Below, one piece after another: positions 53,020-60,818 of a DNA stretch of 64,000 nucleotides. The translations under genes were made by a program, and so were the position numbers. The notes beneath the pieces are model-generated. The model was not told the origin of the DNA. It saw nothing but the letters and a program-made list of their open reading frames with translations, and searched no databases. Source of the DNA: Prevotella communis (GTDB lineage: Bacteria > Bacteroidota > Bacteroidia > Bacteroidales > Bacteroidaceae); NCBI RefSeq assembly GCF_022024115.1, contig NZ_CP091792.1:558001-622000 (forward strand), read 5' to 3'. How positions within the stretch are numbered: the stretch's first letter is position 1; every line of letters begins with the position of its first letter.

Positions 53020-54672
53020 TCAATTCGTCGGCTCAAGGGTGAACACAAACGATGAGACAACAAACGAGCAGTTATCCATATCGTTACCCGAACCATTCAA
53101 CGTGACGGAGGCAGCGGGAGTGCCGCTCCATGTGAATGTACTGGAGTGGGACACGTTATAACTACCTGGCCATCCGTCACCAGATCCCCACCAATTGCCA
53201 CTTTCATGGTTGATGTCGATTCGCTTGATTTTTCCAACGCTTGATGTGAATGTGTAGGTGCCTGTCGCAGGAATAGGATCCCCAGTTTCACCATCAATTG
53301 CTGATACCTCCATATAACCAGTTGTGAAGAAATGGGCATCTCCTGAAACTTCAATGGTGATGCCGTTAATGGTCTTACTACTGCTTGTTAAGTCACCTAT
53401 CTCTCCTGGGGTCAATGTGACGGTGGGCTCAGCCGCCTTCTTCTCGGCCTTCACGCCGATGACTTTCTTCGAGCCGGTGTAGGTGACGGTGACGGTCTCG
53501 CCCTTCTTCACGCCGGCGTTGGGCTCGGCGGTCCACTTGTCGGACTCTTCGGTGCCCTCGGCGAAGGTGACGGCGTAGGTGGGCGCGTCGGCGATGCGTG
53601 CGATGATGGACTGCAGGCAGATGTCGCCATCGCTGTAGGTGGCGGTGGCGCCATCGACGCCCTCGTCAGTGCCCACGGGGTAGTACCATACATAGACGAT
53701 GCCCTGCTGGGTGAAGCCCTCGGCGGTGGGCAGCTGGTCGGTCCAGCCCTCAGCGTCGTAGGCGGGTGCGGGGGAGCCGCTGTTGCTGACGAAGTACATC
53801 AGCTTCTTGGCGCCGGTGAGCTTCGTGGCGTCCACCTTCACCAGCGGGTCGTCGGTAGTGGCGCGCGCGTCAGCGTCGGCAGCGGTCACACCACCGTCAG
53901 CCACGGTGGCCTGGGGGTAGTACTCGGGCTCCAGTGTCACGTTGCCGCCGGGCATGGTGAACGTGCCGGTCTTCTTGTCCTCGTCCCAGGCGACCTCGGG
54001 ACCGGAGGAGGCGGCAGGCTCAGTGCCCCCGGAGATGACGACCTTTGTCTGGTTTAAGACACTTCCGATTGTGCTGTTGCCGTTCGTCACGCTGTACCCG
54101 GTCGTCTGGGTGAAGTCCACGTCGTTGGCAAAGGCTTTTCCAGCAGAGCCGCTGGAGGCATATCTTTCCTCGTCATCGATATAGCCGCCGCTGCCGGCTG
54201 AACCGCCGTTTGCAGTCACAGTGCCGCTCTTGTAGGTCAGTGTGCCTGCGAAGGCTACACCGCCGTTGCCGCCGGTGCCGGCTTCCAATGCACCGCTGCC
54301 GCCGGTGCCGCCGGTGCCGCCGGTGGCAGTCACGGTAGCGCCACCCTGTACGATGATGTTGCCACTGATGGCTACACCGCCGTTGCTGCCGTCGCTGGCT
54401 TCCCAACCGCTGGCGCCGTTGTTTCCTTTCGCGCCGTTTACCACGAGCGTGCCGGGGCCTGTGACGGTGAGTGTGCCGCTGGTGATGTTGAGACCGTTGT
54501 TGATGGTGACGGTCACGCCGGTGGCGATGGTGACTTCCATGCTACCCGACACGGTTACTGCGTTGAGCGTCGCGTTCGACGAGTATGACGACGCGAGCTG
54601 GTCGGCCCATGCGCCCGTCGCGGCCGTGATTAGCAGCGCGAGCGTTAGTATTGTTTTTTTAATTTGTATCAT
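53020..54672 (-). CDS. Secreted glycine-rich beta-roll protein
   Basis: The product has 550 residues with signal peptide MIQIKKTILTLALLITAATGA. Residues about 35-200 are Gly/Thr/Val-rich short strands (TGGTGGTGGSGALEAGTGGN), as in autotransporter-like beta-helices. KTGTFTMPGGNVTLEPEYYP near 235 and YVWYYPVGTDEG near 320 are shared with the gene at 51365. The C-terminal ~140 residues are a beta-sandwich-like module (GITIEVSGDAHFFTTGY...SSFVFTLEPTN) without a DUF1566 or T9SS end. Its own leader differs from the shared cassette. The role is unknown, possibly adhesion. Confidence 0.75.
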   Translation of the reverse strand: MIQIKKTILTLALLITAATGAWADQLASSYSSNATLNAVTVSGSMEVTIATGVTVTINNGLNITSGTLTVTGPGTLVVNGAKGNNGASGWEASDGSNGGVAISGNIIVQGGATVTATGGTGGTGGSGALEAGTGGNGGVAFAGTLTYKSGTVTANGGSAGSGGYIDDEERYASSGSAGKAFANDVDFTQTTGYSVTNGNSTIGSVLNQTKVVISGGTEPAASSGPEVAWDEDKKTGTFTMPGGNVTLEPEYYPQATVADGGVTAADADARATTDDPLVKVDATKLTGAKKLMYFVSNSGSPAPAYDAEGWTDQLPTAEGFTQQGIVYVWYYPVGTDEGVDGATATYSDGDICLQSIIARIADAPTYAVTFAEGTEESDKWTAEPNAGVKKGETVTVTYTGSKKVIGVKAEKKAAEPTVTLTPGEIGDLTSSSKTINGITIEVSGDAHFFTTGYMEVSAIDGETGDPIPATGTYTFTSSVGKIKRIDINHESGNWWGSGDGWPGSYNVSHSSTFTWSGTPAASVTLNGSGNDMDNCSFVVSSFVFTLEPTN

Positions 54673-54728
54673 AATCTTAATGTTTTAATGTTTCTATGTT
54701 CTTGATTCTATTCACTCTAAATATCGAT

Positions 54729-54866
54729 TGTATTGACTACAAATGGAGTTTTTTGCCTCTGGGCGTGCTCTGTATTGACTGCAAAGCAAGTTTTTTGCCT
54801 CCAAGCGTGCTTCCGGACGACCCGAAAGCAAGTTTTTTGCCTCGGAGCGTGCTTCCGGACGACCCT
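54729..54866. repeat. Tandem repeat, 42-bp period, about three copies
   Basis: The units share AGTTTTTTGCCTC, a GCGTGCT core and, in the last two, TTCCGGACGACCC. Starts are near 54729, 54771 and 54813, and the first copy is the most diverged. It fills most of the 259-bp spacer between two surface-protein genes; no gene lies in the spacer. Confidence 0.85.
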
Positions 54867-54931
54867 GGACCATTTCCTTCATCATTTTCATCGCTCTATA
54901 TATATAATATAATGTTCACGCGCGAGAGGGA

Positions 54932-57031
54932 TTAGAACGCGAAGCAGGCGCGAACACGGAGGTCGTCGTCCACATATGTGTCGCCGTACCAGTAGGTAGC
55001 GCCACCGCTGAGGAACACGTCCCAGGTGTAGCTTTCACCGTTCGGCGTAGACGACCAGTAGTCGCCGTTCTCCGGCAAGACTGTGCCTCCGGCGGTAGTG
55101 ATAGCAGAGTTCAGACCGCTGTAGCTTCCTTCGTTGCCGCCGTTGGCACTGAACATCTGCTTCCAATCGTCCTGGCTGGGCAGCTTCCATGAATTGCCGC
55201 CGATGGCAGTTTTGCCTTCGCATGTCGATTTAGCCGTAGCCCAATTCAACTTGCCTTCGTCGGCGAGGGCGATGGCGAGACTGCTACCGGCCGTGGCACT
55301 CTTGTATGCCACCATAGCCACAGCGGTCACACCCGTGGGCAGGTTGTCCTTGTCGGCTGCGGCGTATGCCTTGCCGTCGCTGCCAACAATTTCACCGACA
55401 GCGGAGGCAGAAAGGGCATGGCCCTCAGCAGCGGCAGGTGCCGCCGGGTCGTAGATAAGCGGGCTCTGAGCCAGATAGGTGTCGCCGCCGTTCACGGCAG
55501 CCTTGTTCTCCCAATACTTCGTGCCGCCGATGGTTACTGTGCCGCAGGTGGCATCATCACCGTCGCCCTTGCCAATACTGTAGGGAGCTTCCTCGCCCGC
55601 CGTGGCGGTCACCTTGGTCACAGTGTTGGCAATCGTGATGTTGCCGCAGACAACTTGAGCAATTCTACCATTACCAGTACCGATACCGGCAGCGTAGCCG
55701 CCACCTTTAGCAGTTATCGTTCCGCCCGTGATGATGATGTCGCCACAAGTTGCTTCACCACAATCGGAGCCGATGCCAGAGCCACCGTTGCCACCCTGTG
55801 CGGTGATGACGCCGCCCTCGATCCTGATATTGCCGCAGGTGTTGTTGGTGTTCGAATAACCACCGCCGATGCCCGCGCAATAATTTCCGCTTGTTACGTT
55901 CAGCACGCCCGTTGAGCCCTGGATGGTCAGCGTCGTATTAGCGTCGCCAATCGAGAGGGCAGGATAATCGGTACTCGTGCCGGTCAGCGTGTTCTTCGAG
56001 CCGTCCTTCAGGATGATGGTGGCGTCGCCCAAGCACTTGATGCAGTAGCCGTATTTGGTGATGTTCACGCCGTCGAGCGTCACCGTGGCGCCGGCGGCTA
56101 TGGTCACTTTGCAGGATGTTGTCTCACCCGTCAGCACGTCGCCGTCCTGCGCCTCGTAGTCGGCCGTCAGCGTCGACAGGTCAACGGTCTTGCCAGCCGC
56201 CGGTGCCGCCTCGCTTGTAGCCTTCACGCCCTTCACCTTCAGGCGTCCGTTGTACTGCAGCGTCACGGTCTCCGAGCCGTTGCCCTTCAGTCCGCCGATG
56301 GGCAGCGCCTGGGCCTGGCCGTCGCCAACCTTCACCGTCCACTTGTCGGCATCCTTCACGCCGTCCTTCAGAGAAACGGTGTAGCCAGCGGCGGCGGCGG
56401 GAGCAGGGTCAGCGGGGGCGGCGGGAGCAGGGTCAGCAGCCGCTATAAGTTTGATGGCATAGACATTAAAATCCGCATCGTCTGAACCGCTGGTTCCATG
56501 AAGAAAAATGGAATACTCGTTGGTAGCAGTCAACGCAACTTCGGTATACCATGTGTTTTTTTGTCCGGATCCGATGATGTTGCCTGTCTTGCTGCCGTCC
56601 CTTAGTTCAATGTACCTAGAGGAATTTCTCTCATGATAAACAATAACCTTAGAAACTCCAGTAATTGAGAGCGTAATATTTTTCCCTTGGCCAGTTCCTT
56701 TAACAGAATAGCAACTCACAGTACTTGAAGTTGACACCCCCCCATTGTTGGGATCACCAGCTTTCTTATTAGAAGTTGAGGCAGACCCTCCCCAAGCGAT
56801 AGCGCTGTGTGAAGAATACCCGGAGTTTGAGGCGTTGTAAACCTCATTCAGGATGATTACCTCGTCGGTAGAGGGCGCGTAGTAGTCCTGCGCCCACGCG
56901 CCCGTCGCCGCCGTCAAGAGCAGCGCGAGCAGAAGTAATAATTTGTTTTTGACCTGCGGTCGAAATTTCTCACGCTCGGCAAAGCTCAAGCCTGCTTGGC
57001 TTTGCTCTCTCTTAATCGAAATTTTACTCAT
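54932..57031 (-). CDS. Secreted beta-helix protein with Pro/Ala linker and DUF1566-like C-terminus
   Basis: The product has 699 residues. Its signal peptide has an unusually long n-region: about 30 residues (MSKISIKREQSQAGLSFAER...) precede the hydrophobic core KLLLLLALLLTAATGAWA. No other start codon is available between them. A beta-sandwich (about 50-195) is followed by a PAPAAPADPAPAAAAG linker and a Cthe_2159-like beta-helix (about 290-520, with CAGIGGGYSN, GSGIGSDCG and AAGIGTGNG turns). The C-terminal ~150 residues match those of the genes at 49476 and 51365 (YWSSTPNGES, VRACFAF). It is probably secreted and carbohydrate- or matrix-binding. Confidence 0.8.
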   Translation of the reverse strand: MSKISIKREQSQAGLSFAEREKFRPQVKNKLLLLLALLLTAATGAWAQDYYAPSTDEVIILNEVYNASNSGYSSHSAIAWGGSASTSNKKAGDPNNGGVSTSSTVSCYSVKGTGQGKNITLSITGVSKVIVYHERNSSRYIELRDGSKTGNIIGSGQKNTWYTEVALTATNEYSIFLHGTSGSDDADFNVYAIKLIAAADPAPAAPADPAPAAAAGYTVSLKDGVKDADKWTVKVGDGQAQALPIGGLKGNGSETVTLQYNGRLKVKGVKATSEAAPAAGKTVDLSTLTADYEAQDGDVLTGETTSCKVTIAAGATVTLDGVNITKYGYCIKCLGDATIILKDGSKNTLTGTSTDYPALSIGDANTTLTIQGSTGVLNVTSGNYCAGIGGGYSNTNNTCGNIRIEGGVITAQGGNGGSGIGSDCGEATCGDIIITGGTITAKGGGYAAGIGTGNGRIAQVVCGNITIANTVTKVTATAGEEAPYSIGKGDGDDATCGTVTIGGTKYWENKAAVNGGDTYLAQSPLIYDPAAPAAAEGHALSASAVGEIVGSDGKAYAAADKDNLPTGVTAVAMVAYKSATAGSSLAIALADEGKLNWATAKSTCEGKTAIGGNSWKLPSQDDWKQMFSANGGNEGSYSGLNSAITTAGGTVLPENGDYWSSTPNGESYTWDVFLSGGATYWYGDTYVDDDLRVRACFAF

Positions 57032-57091
57032 AATTTTAAGTTTTAAATTGTTATTAATTAGGTTATAAAAATATATTATTATTCGGTTCGT

Positions 57092-57283
57092 CTACCCCTT
57101 CCCTTCGCCTTCTATCTCCGTGTCCATGTCCTGGATCACGTCCTTCAGGTCGCGGTTCTCGTCGGTGAGCCGGTTCAGCCGGTCGTCCTTGCTGCCGATG
57201 GCATAGCCCATGCAGCAGCACAGGATGGTGAGCAGCGCCACCACCCCTACGAGTGTTAAGATCATAATGTTTGTCATGTTCAT
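57092..57283 (-). CDS. Small single-pass membrane protein
   Basis: The product has 63 residues: one membrane segment (IMILTLVGVVALLTILCCCMGYAIG) and a charged, probably helical, cytoplasmic or periplasmic tail (DDRLNRLTDENRDLKDVIQDM). Codon use and its own promoter support it as real. It is the first gene after the promoter at 57322-57353 and lies 60 bp before the large secreted protein. Function is unknown; it may be an assembly or regulatory partner of the surface block. Confidence 0.65.
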   Translation of the reverse strand: MNMTNIMILTLVGVVALLTILCCCMGYAIGSKDDRLNRLTDENRDLKDVIQDMDTEIEGEGKG

Positions 57284-57321
57284 TAGGTTATAGTTTTCGG
57301 GTAAGTATTATGTTCTGTTGG

Positions 57322-57353
57322 CAAAGTTAATAAAAATCTGCGAAACATGCAAT
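57322..57353 (-). promoter_or_regulatory. Promoter of the minus-strand surface block
   Basis: On the minus strand ATTG (57350-57353) and TAACTTTG (57322-57329) are 20 bp apart. It lies about 40 bp before the small membrane protein gene and is the only good promoter seen for the block. Confidence 0.65.
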
Positions 57354-57375
57354 AGTTTTTGGCCTGAAAGTGAAG

Positions 57376-57417
57376 TTTTTGTAAATTCTGCCACTGTTTT
57401 TTGTAAATTCTGCCACT
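57376..57417. promoter_or_regulatory. Candidate operator: two 20-bp direct repeats
   Basis: TTTTTGTAAATTCTGCCACT occurs at 57376-57395 and again at 57398-57417, a period of 22 bp. It shares the AAATTCTG core and two-turn spacing with 20033-20071, though in the opposite orientation to its promoter, and lies about 46 bp upstream of the -7 element of the minus-strand promoter. Confidence 0.5.
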
Positions 57418-57454
57418 CCGCGGGGGCGGGGCATCAAAGCCCCTAAATAATAAT

Positions 57455-57479
57455 CCCTCCGCATGGAGTGTGCGGAGGG
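57455..57479 (-). terminator. Hairpin after the PIN toxin gene
   Basis: CCCTCCGCA (57455-57463) pairs with TGCGGAGGG (57471-57479) around a 7-nt loop. On the minus strand the sequence that follows is AT-rich (ATTATTATTTAGG) but not a pure T-run. Confidence 0.65.
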
Positions 57480-57520
57480 AGTATAAACGAGCGCGACATG
57501 AAGCCAATGCTCTCGAAATT

Positions 57521-57937
57521 CTATTTTTTGCTTCTGTCTATCCAGTTCTCAATTCTTAAACCGGGTATGCGGCTGAAGTGTTTTACGTTGTCGGTGACGA
57601 GGATGAGATCCTCATGCAGCGCCGTGGCACCGATAATCAGGTCCATGCTGTCGATGCGTTGCCCAGCGCGTTCGAGCTGCCAGCGAATGTCGCCATACTC
57701 GCGCATGCAATGACTTGTGGAATACTGTTCAAATAGGTTCTGAATCTCTATCACGTCGTCGAAATGCTCCGGACGGCCCGACTTGTAGGCGCCGAAATAG
57801 AGTTCGCCGATGGTGAGGTCGGAAATCTTGCATTCGCTTACTCCCACGCGGCGGATTTGCTCCACCACGGCGGGGTCTTGCTTGATGAGTGCGATGCAGA
57901 TGCAGGTGTCTAGCAGATAGGTTCCTCGTGTCAGCAT
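57521..57937 (-). CDS. vapC: PIN-domain ribonuclease toxin (VapC-type)
   Basis: The product has 138 residues with all acidic PIN residues in place: Asp10 (YLLDTCI), Glu45 (IGELYFG), Asp99 (MDLIIGATAL) and Asp116 (VTDNVKHF). VapC toxins cleave tRNA or rRNA when freed from their antitoxin. The gene starts 3 bp after the stop of a small gene that is probably the antitoxin. The length is normal for the family. Confidence 0.9.
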   Translation of the reverse strand: MLTRGTYLLDTCICIALIKQDPAVVEQIRRVGVSECKISDLTIGELYFGAYKSGRPEHFDDVIEIQNLFEQYSTSHCMREYGDIRWQLERAGQRIDSMDLIIGATALHEDLILVTDNVKHFSRIPGLRIENWIDRSKK

Positions 57938-57940
57938 GGC

Positions 57941-58303
57941 TTACCAGGTTTCAACGGTTCGTGAATTCTCGCGGCTGCTGCGCAGCTCATCGGCTATCTC
58001 TCTCGCAGTGCCTTCGCCCCCCCAGTCCTTATGGAACTTGGCCAGCGCGGCATCAAGCTTGTCGTCGTCCATCGTCGCCCATGCTCCGGCAAAGTCGTCG
58101 ACAGTCACCTGTTTGTCTTCGCCTGCAGCATGAGCCTTTTTGGCTGCAGCAGCCCAGCCTTTGCGGGCGGCAACGCCAGACTTCTTGTTCTGGGCTACAA
58201 CCAGTCCCTTTACATACGCAATGATCTTCTTCATAGCCGTTTCGCTATCAAGCAGCGGATTCATCTCGCGGAACAGTTCTTCACGTAGTTCTATTGCTGT
58301 CAT
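57941..58303 (-). CDS. Putative antitoxin of the PIN toxin
   Basis: The product has 120 residues, an alpha-helical, charged protein that lies directly upstream of vapC. The N-terminus (AIELREELFREMNPLL...AMKKIIAYVKGLV) resembles the DNA-binding part of Bacteroidetes antitoxins. The C-terminal tail (ADELRSSRENSRTVETW) fits a toxin-binding segment. Between them is an Ala/Lys-rich region. The family is not recognised with certainty; the role comes mainly from gene order and size. Confidence 0.6.
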   Translation of the reverse strand: MTAIELREELFREMNPLLDSETAMKKIIAYVKGLVVAQNKKSGVAARKGWAAAAKKAHAAGEDKQVTVDDFAGAWATMDDDKLDAALAKFHKDWGGEGTAREIADELRSSRENSRTVETW

Positions 58304-58332
58304 AATCGTTGTTTTTTATATGTTTCTGGCTG

Positions 58333-58340
58333 CAAAGATA
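58333..58340 (-). promoter_or_regulatory. -7 element of the toxin-antitoxin operon
   Basis: TATCTTTG on the minus strand, about 30 bp before the putative antitoxin's ATG. No clear TTTG lies at the right distance upstream. Confidence 0.5.
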
Positions 58341-58428
58341 CATATTTTCCGCGATATTCAGTCGCCTGCGGCGAGAAATCTTACAAATCGTACCAAATCT
58401 CAAAAAATTTTTTATCTGTTTGCCTATG

Positions 58429-58580
58429 CGTTACATAAGAGAGCCGAGGTTAAATTCCTCGTCCTGGCCGGGCGCAGCGGCTACCGTAGCTACAGCACCT
58501 TCAGTCTGGCCTTCAAGCAGTATACGGGCTTCAGTGTCACCAACTGGATGTATAAGGAGTCTGGGAGTTTTTTTCTATGA
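58429..58580 (+). pseudogene. AraC-family regulator remnant (C-terminal HTH)
   Basis: A frame without a plausible start encodes the last ~45 residues of an AraC-type helix-turn-helix domain: LAGRSGYRSYSTFSLAFKQY followed by TGFSVTNWM, then a stop at 58578-58580. The first HTH and the sensor part are missing. It lies between the toxin-antitoxin operon and the next gene, and marks a deletion or insertion scar. Confidence 0.7.
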
Positions 58581-58606
58581 TTATCATGAATTCCTAGGGA
58601 AAAGTC

Positions 58607-58637
58607 TTCGCTTAATCGAAAATTTGGAGTACCTTTG
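58607..58637 (+). promoter_or_regulatory. Promoter of the SGNH-like gene
   Basis: TTCG (58607-58610) and TACCTTTG (58630-58637) are 19 bp apart. The leader is about 25 nt. Confidence 0.6.
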
Positions 58638-58669
58638 CAGCGTTGTTTGAAAAAGGATAAAGAGAAGAC

Positions 58670-59536
58670 ATGAAAAGGCTATATTTATTTTTACTTTTAT
58701 CGTTGATTGTTGAGGCCGCGAGCGCGCAGGTAAAGGATACGCTGAGAGTGCTGGCCATTGGTAATTCATTCTCTGAGGATGCTGTGGAGCAGTATCTGTG
58801 GGACTTGGGTAAGGAGGCCGGCGTGACCTTTGTCATCGGTAATGCCTATAGAGGGGGATGGAGCCTGATAGGGCATTGGAATGATGCCCGTTCGCTGGCG
58901 GTGAACACGGAATATCGTAAGGTGACCGACGGCAAGAAGGTGAACCGGGGAAAATATACGCTACGGGATATTATCACTGATGAGCCATGGGATGTGATTA
59001 CCCTGCAACAGGTGAGTCAGGATGCTGGTCGCCTGGAGAGTTATGAGCCGGGACTAAGTCTGATGATAGGCTATGTGAAAGCGTTGGCGGTGGACTCTGT
59101 CCGACTGGGTTTCCAGCAGACGTGGGCCTATGCAGAAGACTCTGAACATAAGGGTTTTGCGAAGTATAACTATAACCAGTTTGTGATGTATTCCAGCATT
59201 ACCGCTGCCGTGGAGAAGATGATGCGTAACCATCAGTATGACCTGCAGTTTTATATTCCTACGGGCACTGCCATACAGAATGCAAGAACCACGGTGCTTG
59301 CCACGGCAAGCACAAAGGATAATATCGTGAATCGTGACCTGACACGCGACGGTTACCATCTGAATCTGACGATGGGACGTTATATTGCTGCTTGTACTTG
59401 GTTTGAGAAACTCACGGGAAAGAGTTGCGTGGGCATGAAGACGCGTCCGAAGGGACTGGCAAAAGGACTGGCTGTAATTGCCCAGAAGGCAGCGCATGCT
59501 GCAGTGCTGTCGCCGGCGTCTGTTACGCCGATTTAA
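58670..59536 (+). CDS. Secreted DUF4886-like SGNH hydrolase-type protein
   Basis: The product has 288 residues with a signal peptide ending near SAQ (residue 20). Block I is LAIGNSFSEDAVE with the candidate nucleophile Ser, a middle block is WDVITLQQVSQDAG, and the Asp-His pair is in RDGYHLN near residue 225. This matches DUF4886, a SGNH-fold group in Bacteroidetes thought to be carbohydrate esterases. The substrate is not known. Its stop overlaps that of the convergent thiD (59533-59536). Confidence 0.82.
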   Translation: MKRLYLFLLLSLIVEAASAQVKDTLRVLAIGNSFSEDAVEQYLWDLGKEAGVTFVIGNAYRGGWSLIGHWNDARSLAVNTEYRKVTDGKKVNRGKYTLRDIITDEPWDVITLQQVSQDAGRLESYEPGLSLMIGYVKALAVDSVRLGFQQTWAYAEDSEHKGFAKYNYNQFVMYSSITAAVEKMMRNHQYDLQFYIPTGTAIQNARTTVLATASTKDNIVNRDLTRDGYHLNLTMGRYIAACTWFEKLTGKSCVGMKTRPKGLAKGLAVIAQKAAHAAVLSPASVTPI

Positions 59537-60285
59537 GGAGTTAAAGGAGTTAAGAAAGGATGTAATGGCCCGTTGCCGTGGCCGATGGAAATGTTGGCAG
59601 AACGGCGGATGGCGGCTGTGATGAAATCCTTTGCTTGAGATATGGCCTTGGGTAATGAGTTGCCCAGGGCCATATTTGATGCTATGGCAGATGACAGGGT
59701 GCAACCGGTGCCGTGGAGGTTGCTGCTGGCAATCTTCTCTGTGGTGAACTCGCTGACGGTGCCATCGGACATTATGAGACGGTCTGTCATCTGCGTGGAC
59801 TGGGCATGGCCACCCTTCACCAGAAAAGCGGTGCAGGGATGTTCCAACTGATCTTTCAGTCGATCGGCCTCTGGAAGATTGGGGGTGACGAGTGTGCAGA
59901 GGGGGAAAAGCTGCTCTGCGATATAGTTGATGGCATCGGACGACATGAGCTGATAGCCACTGGTGGAGATCATCACGGGGTCGTAGATAATGGGAACTTG
60001 TACCTCTTTTAGTGCTTCAACTATGACCTGAGCTACGGCCTTATCGGGTATCATGCCAATCTTGATAGCTGAGAGGTGAAGATCGCTGAGGACGGCGTGT
60101 AACTGTGAGGCTACGACGTCGGGTGGAACAGACATGGACGACTGCACACCCAGCGTGTTTTGCGAGGTGAGAGCAGTGATAACGGTGGCACCATAGCAGC
60201 CATGGGCCGTGATCACCTTGAGGTCTTGTTGGATGCCGGCACCGCCCGAGGGGTCGCTACCGGCTATGGTCAGTACTATTTCCAT
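59533..60285 (-). CDS. thiD: Hydroxymethylpyrimidine(-phosphate) kinase
   Basis: The product has 250 residues of the ribokinase-like fold: IAGSDPSGGAGIQQDLK near the N-terminus binds the pyrimidine, VTPNLPEAD and FLVKGGHA lie in the middle, and LHGTGCTLSSAIA forms the anion hole with the catalytic Cys region. It phosphorylates HMP-P to HMP-PP for thiamine phosphate synthesis. It is the last gene of the thiamine operon and overlaps the previous gene by 10 bp. The C-terminal codons lie in a TTAAGGAG-type short repeat. Confidence 0.95.
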   Translation of the reverse strand: MEIVLTIAGSDPSGGAGIQQDLKVITAHGCYGATVITALTSQNTLGVQSSMSVPPDVVASQLHAVLSDLHLSAIKIGMIPDKAVAQVIVEALKEVQVPIIYDPVMISTSGYQLMSSDAINYIAEQLFPLCTLVTPNLPEADRLKDQLEHPCTAFLVKGGHAQSTQMTDRLIMSDGTVSEFTTEKIASSNLHGTGCTLSSAIASNMALGNSLPKAISQAKDFITAAIRRSANISIGHGNGPLHPFLTPLTP

Positions 60286-60818
60286 GCGTCGCCGAGGATC
60301 ATGGCTCCTCCGAAGCCCATTTGTTTAACTTCTTCAATCTTACTGAATGTGACACCCCCCAGTGCCATCACGCGCTCGTCAATAAGACCCTGTAGGCGTG
60401 CTTCTTCAATCTGTTTGCAGGTAAATGCGGCATGATAACCTTGCTTTGAGATGCTGTCGAAGATGGGGCTCAGACTCATATAGGCATACGACTGCTTTCT
60501 GGCCTCAGCCAACTCCTTGAACGTGTGGCATGAGATGCTCACGGCGCCCGTCCAGTCTGCCGGCGGATTGGGATTGCGTCTGTTGAGATGCACGCCCCTC
60601 AGTCCGTATCTCATCGCCAGGGGATGGTGGTCGTGAAGCACCAGTCGAGGGTAGAGCACTGCCGGCAGGTCGCACAGCAATTGCTCTACCTCATACTGGC
60701 TGGATTGAGGTTTACGGATATGTATCAGGTCGGCCTTCCCACTGGTGAGCAGGGCGGTGATACGCTCGGCCTCGCCAGCAAAGAAGTCGGGTTTTGTGAG
60801 AACAATAATCATATGCAC
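60276..60818 (-). CDS. thiE: Thiamine phosphate synthase-like protein (ThiE/TenI)
   Basis: The product has 180 residues, shorter than the usual ~210 of ThiE. TIM-barrel motifs are seen: LIHIRKPQ, GVHLNRRNPN in place of the usual GVHLGQ-D, SISCHTFKEL, the glycine/serine loop YMSLSPIFDSISKQGY, and MALGGVTFSKI. ThiE joins HMP-PP and the thiazole phosphate, whereas TenI-like relatives isomerise the thiazole. The changed GVHL region leaves this open; Bacteroidetes thiamine operons often carry two such genes. It overlaps thiD and the thiH stop by about 10 bp each. Confidence 0.78.
   Translation of the reverse strand: MHMIIVLTKPDFFAGEAERITALLTSGKADLIHIRKPQSSQYEVEQLLCDLPAVLYPRLVLHDHHPLAMRYGLRGVHLNRRNPNPPADWTGAVSISCHTFKELAEARKQSYAYMSLSPIFDSISKQGYHAAFTCKQIEEARLQGLIDERVMALGGVTFSKIEEVKQMGFGGAMILGDAWK

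Noticed and set aside
58140..58427. Plus-strand frame leading into the AraC remnant
   Set aside because: Its first part is antisense to the putative antitoxin gene; only the last ~50 codons resemble a protein family, so only those were kept, as a pseudogene.
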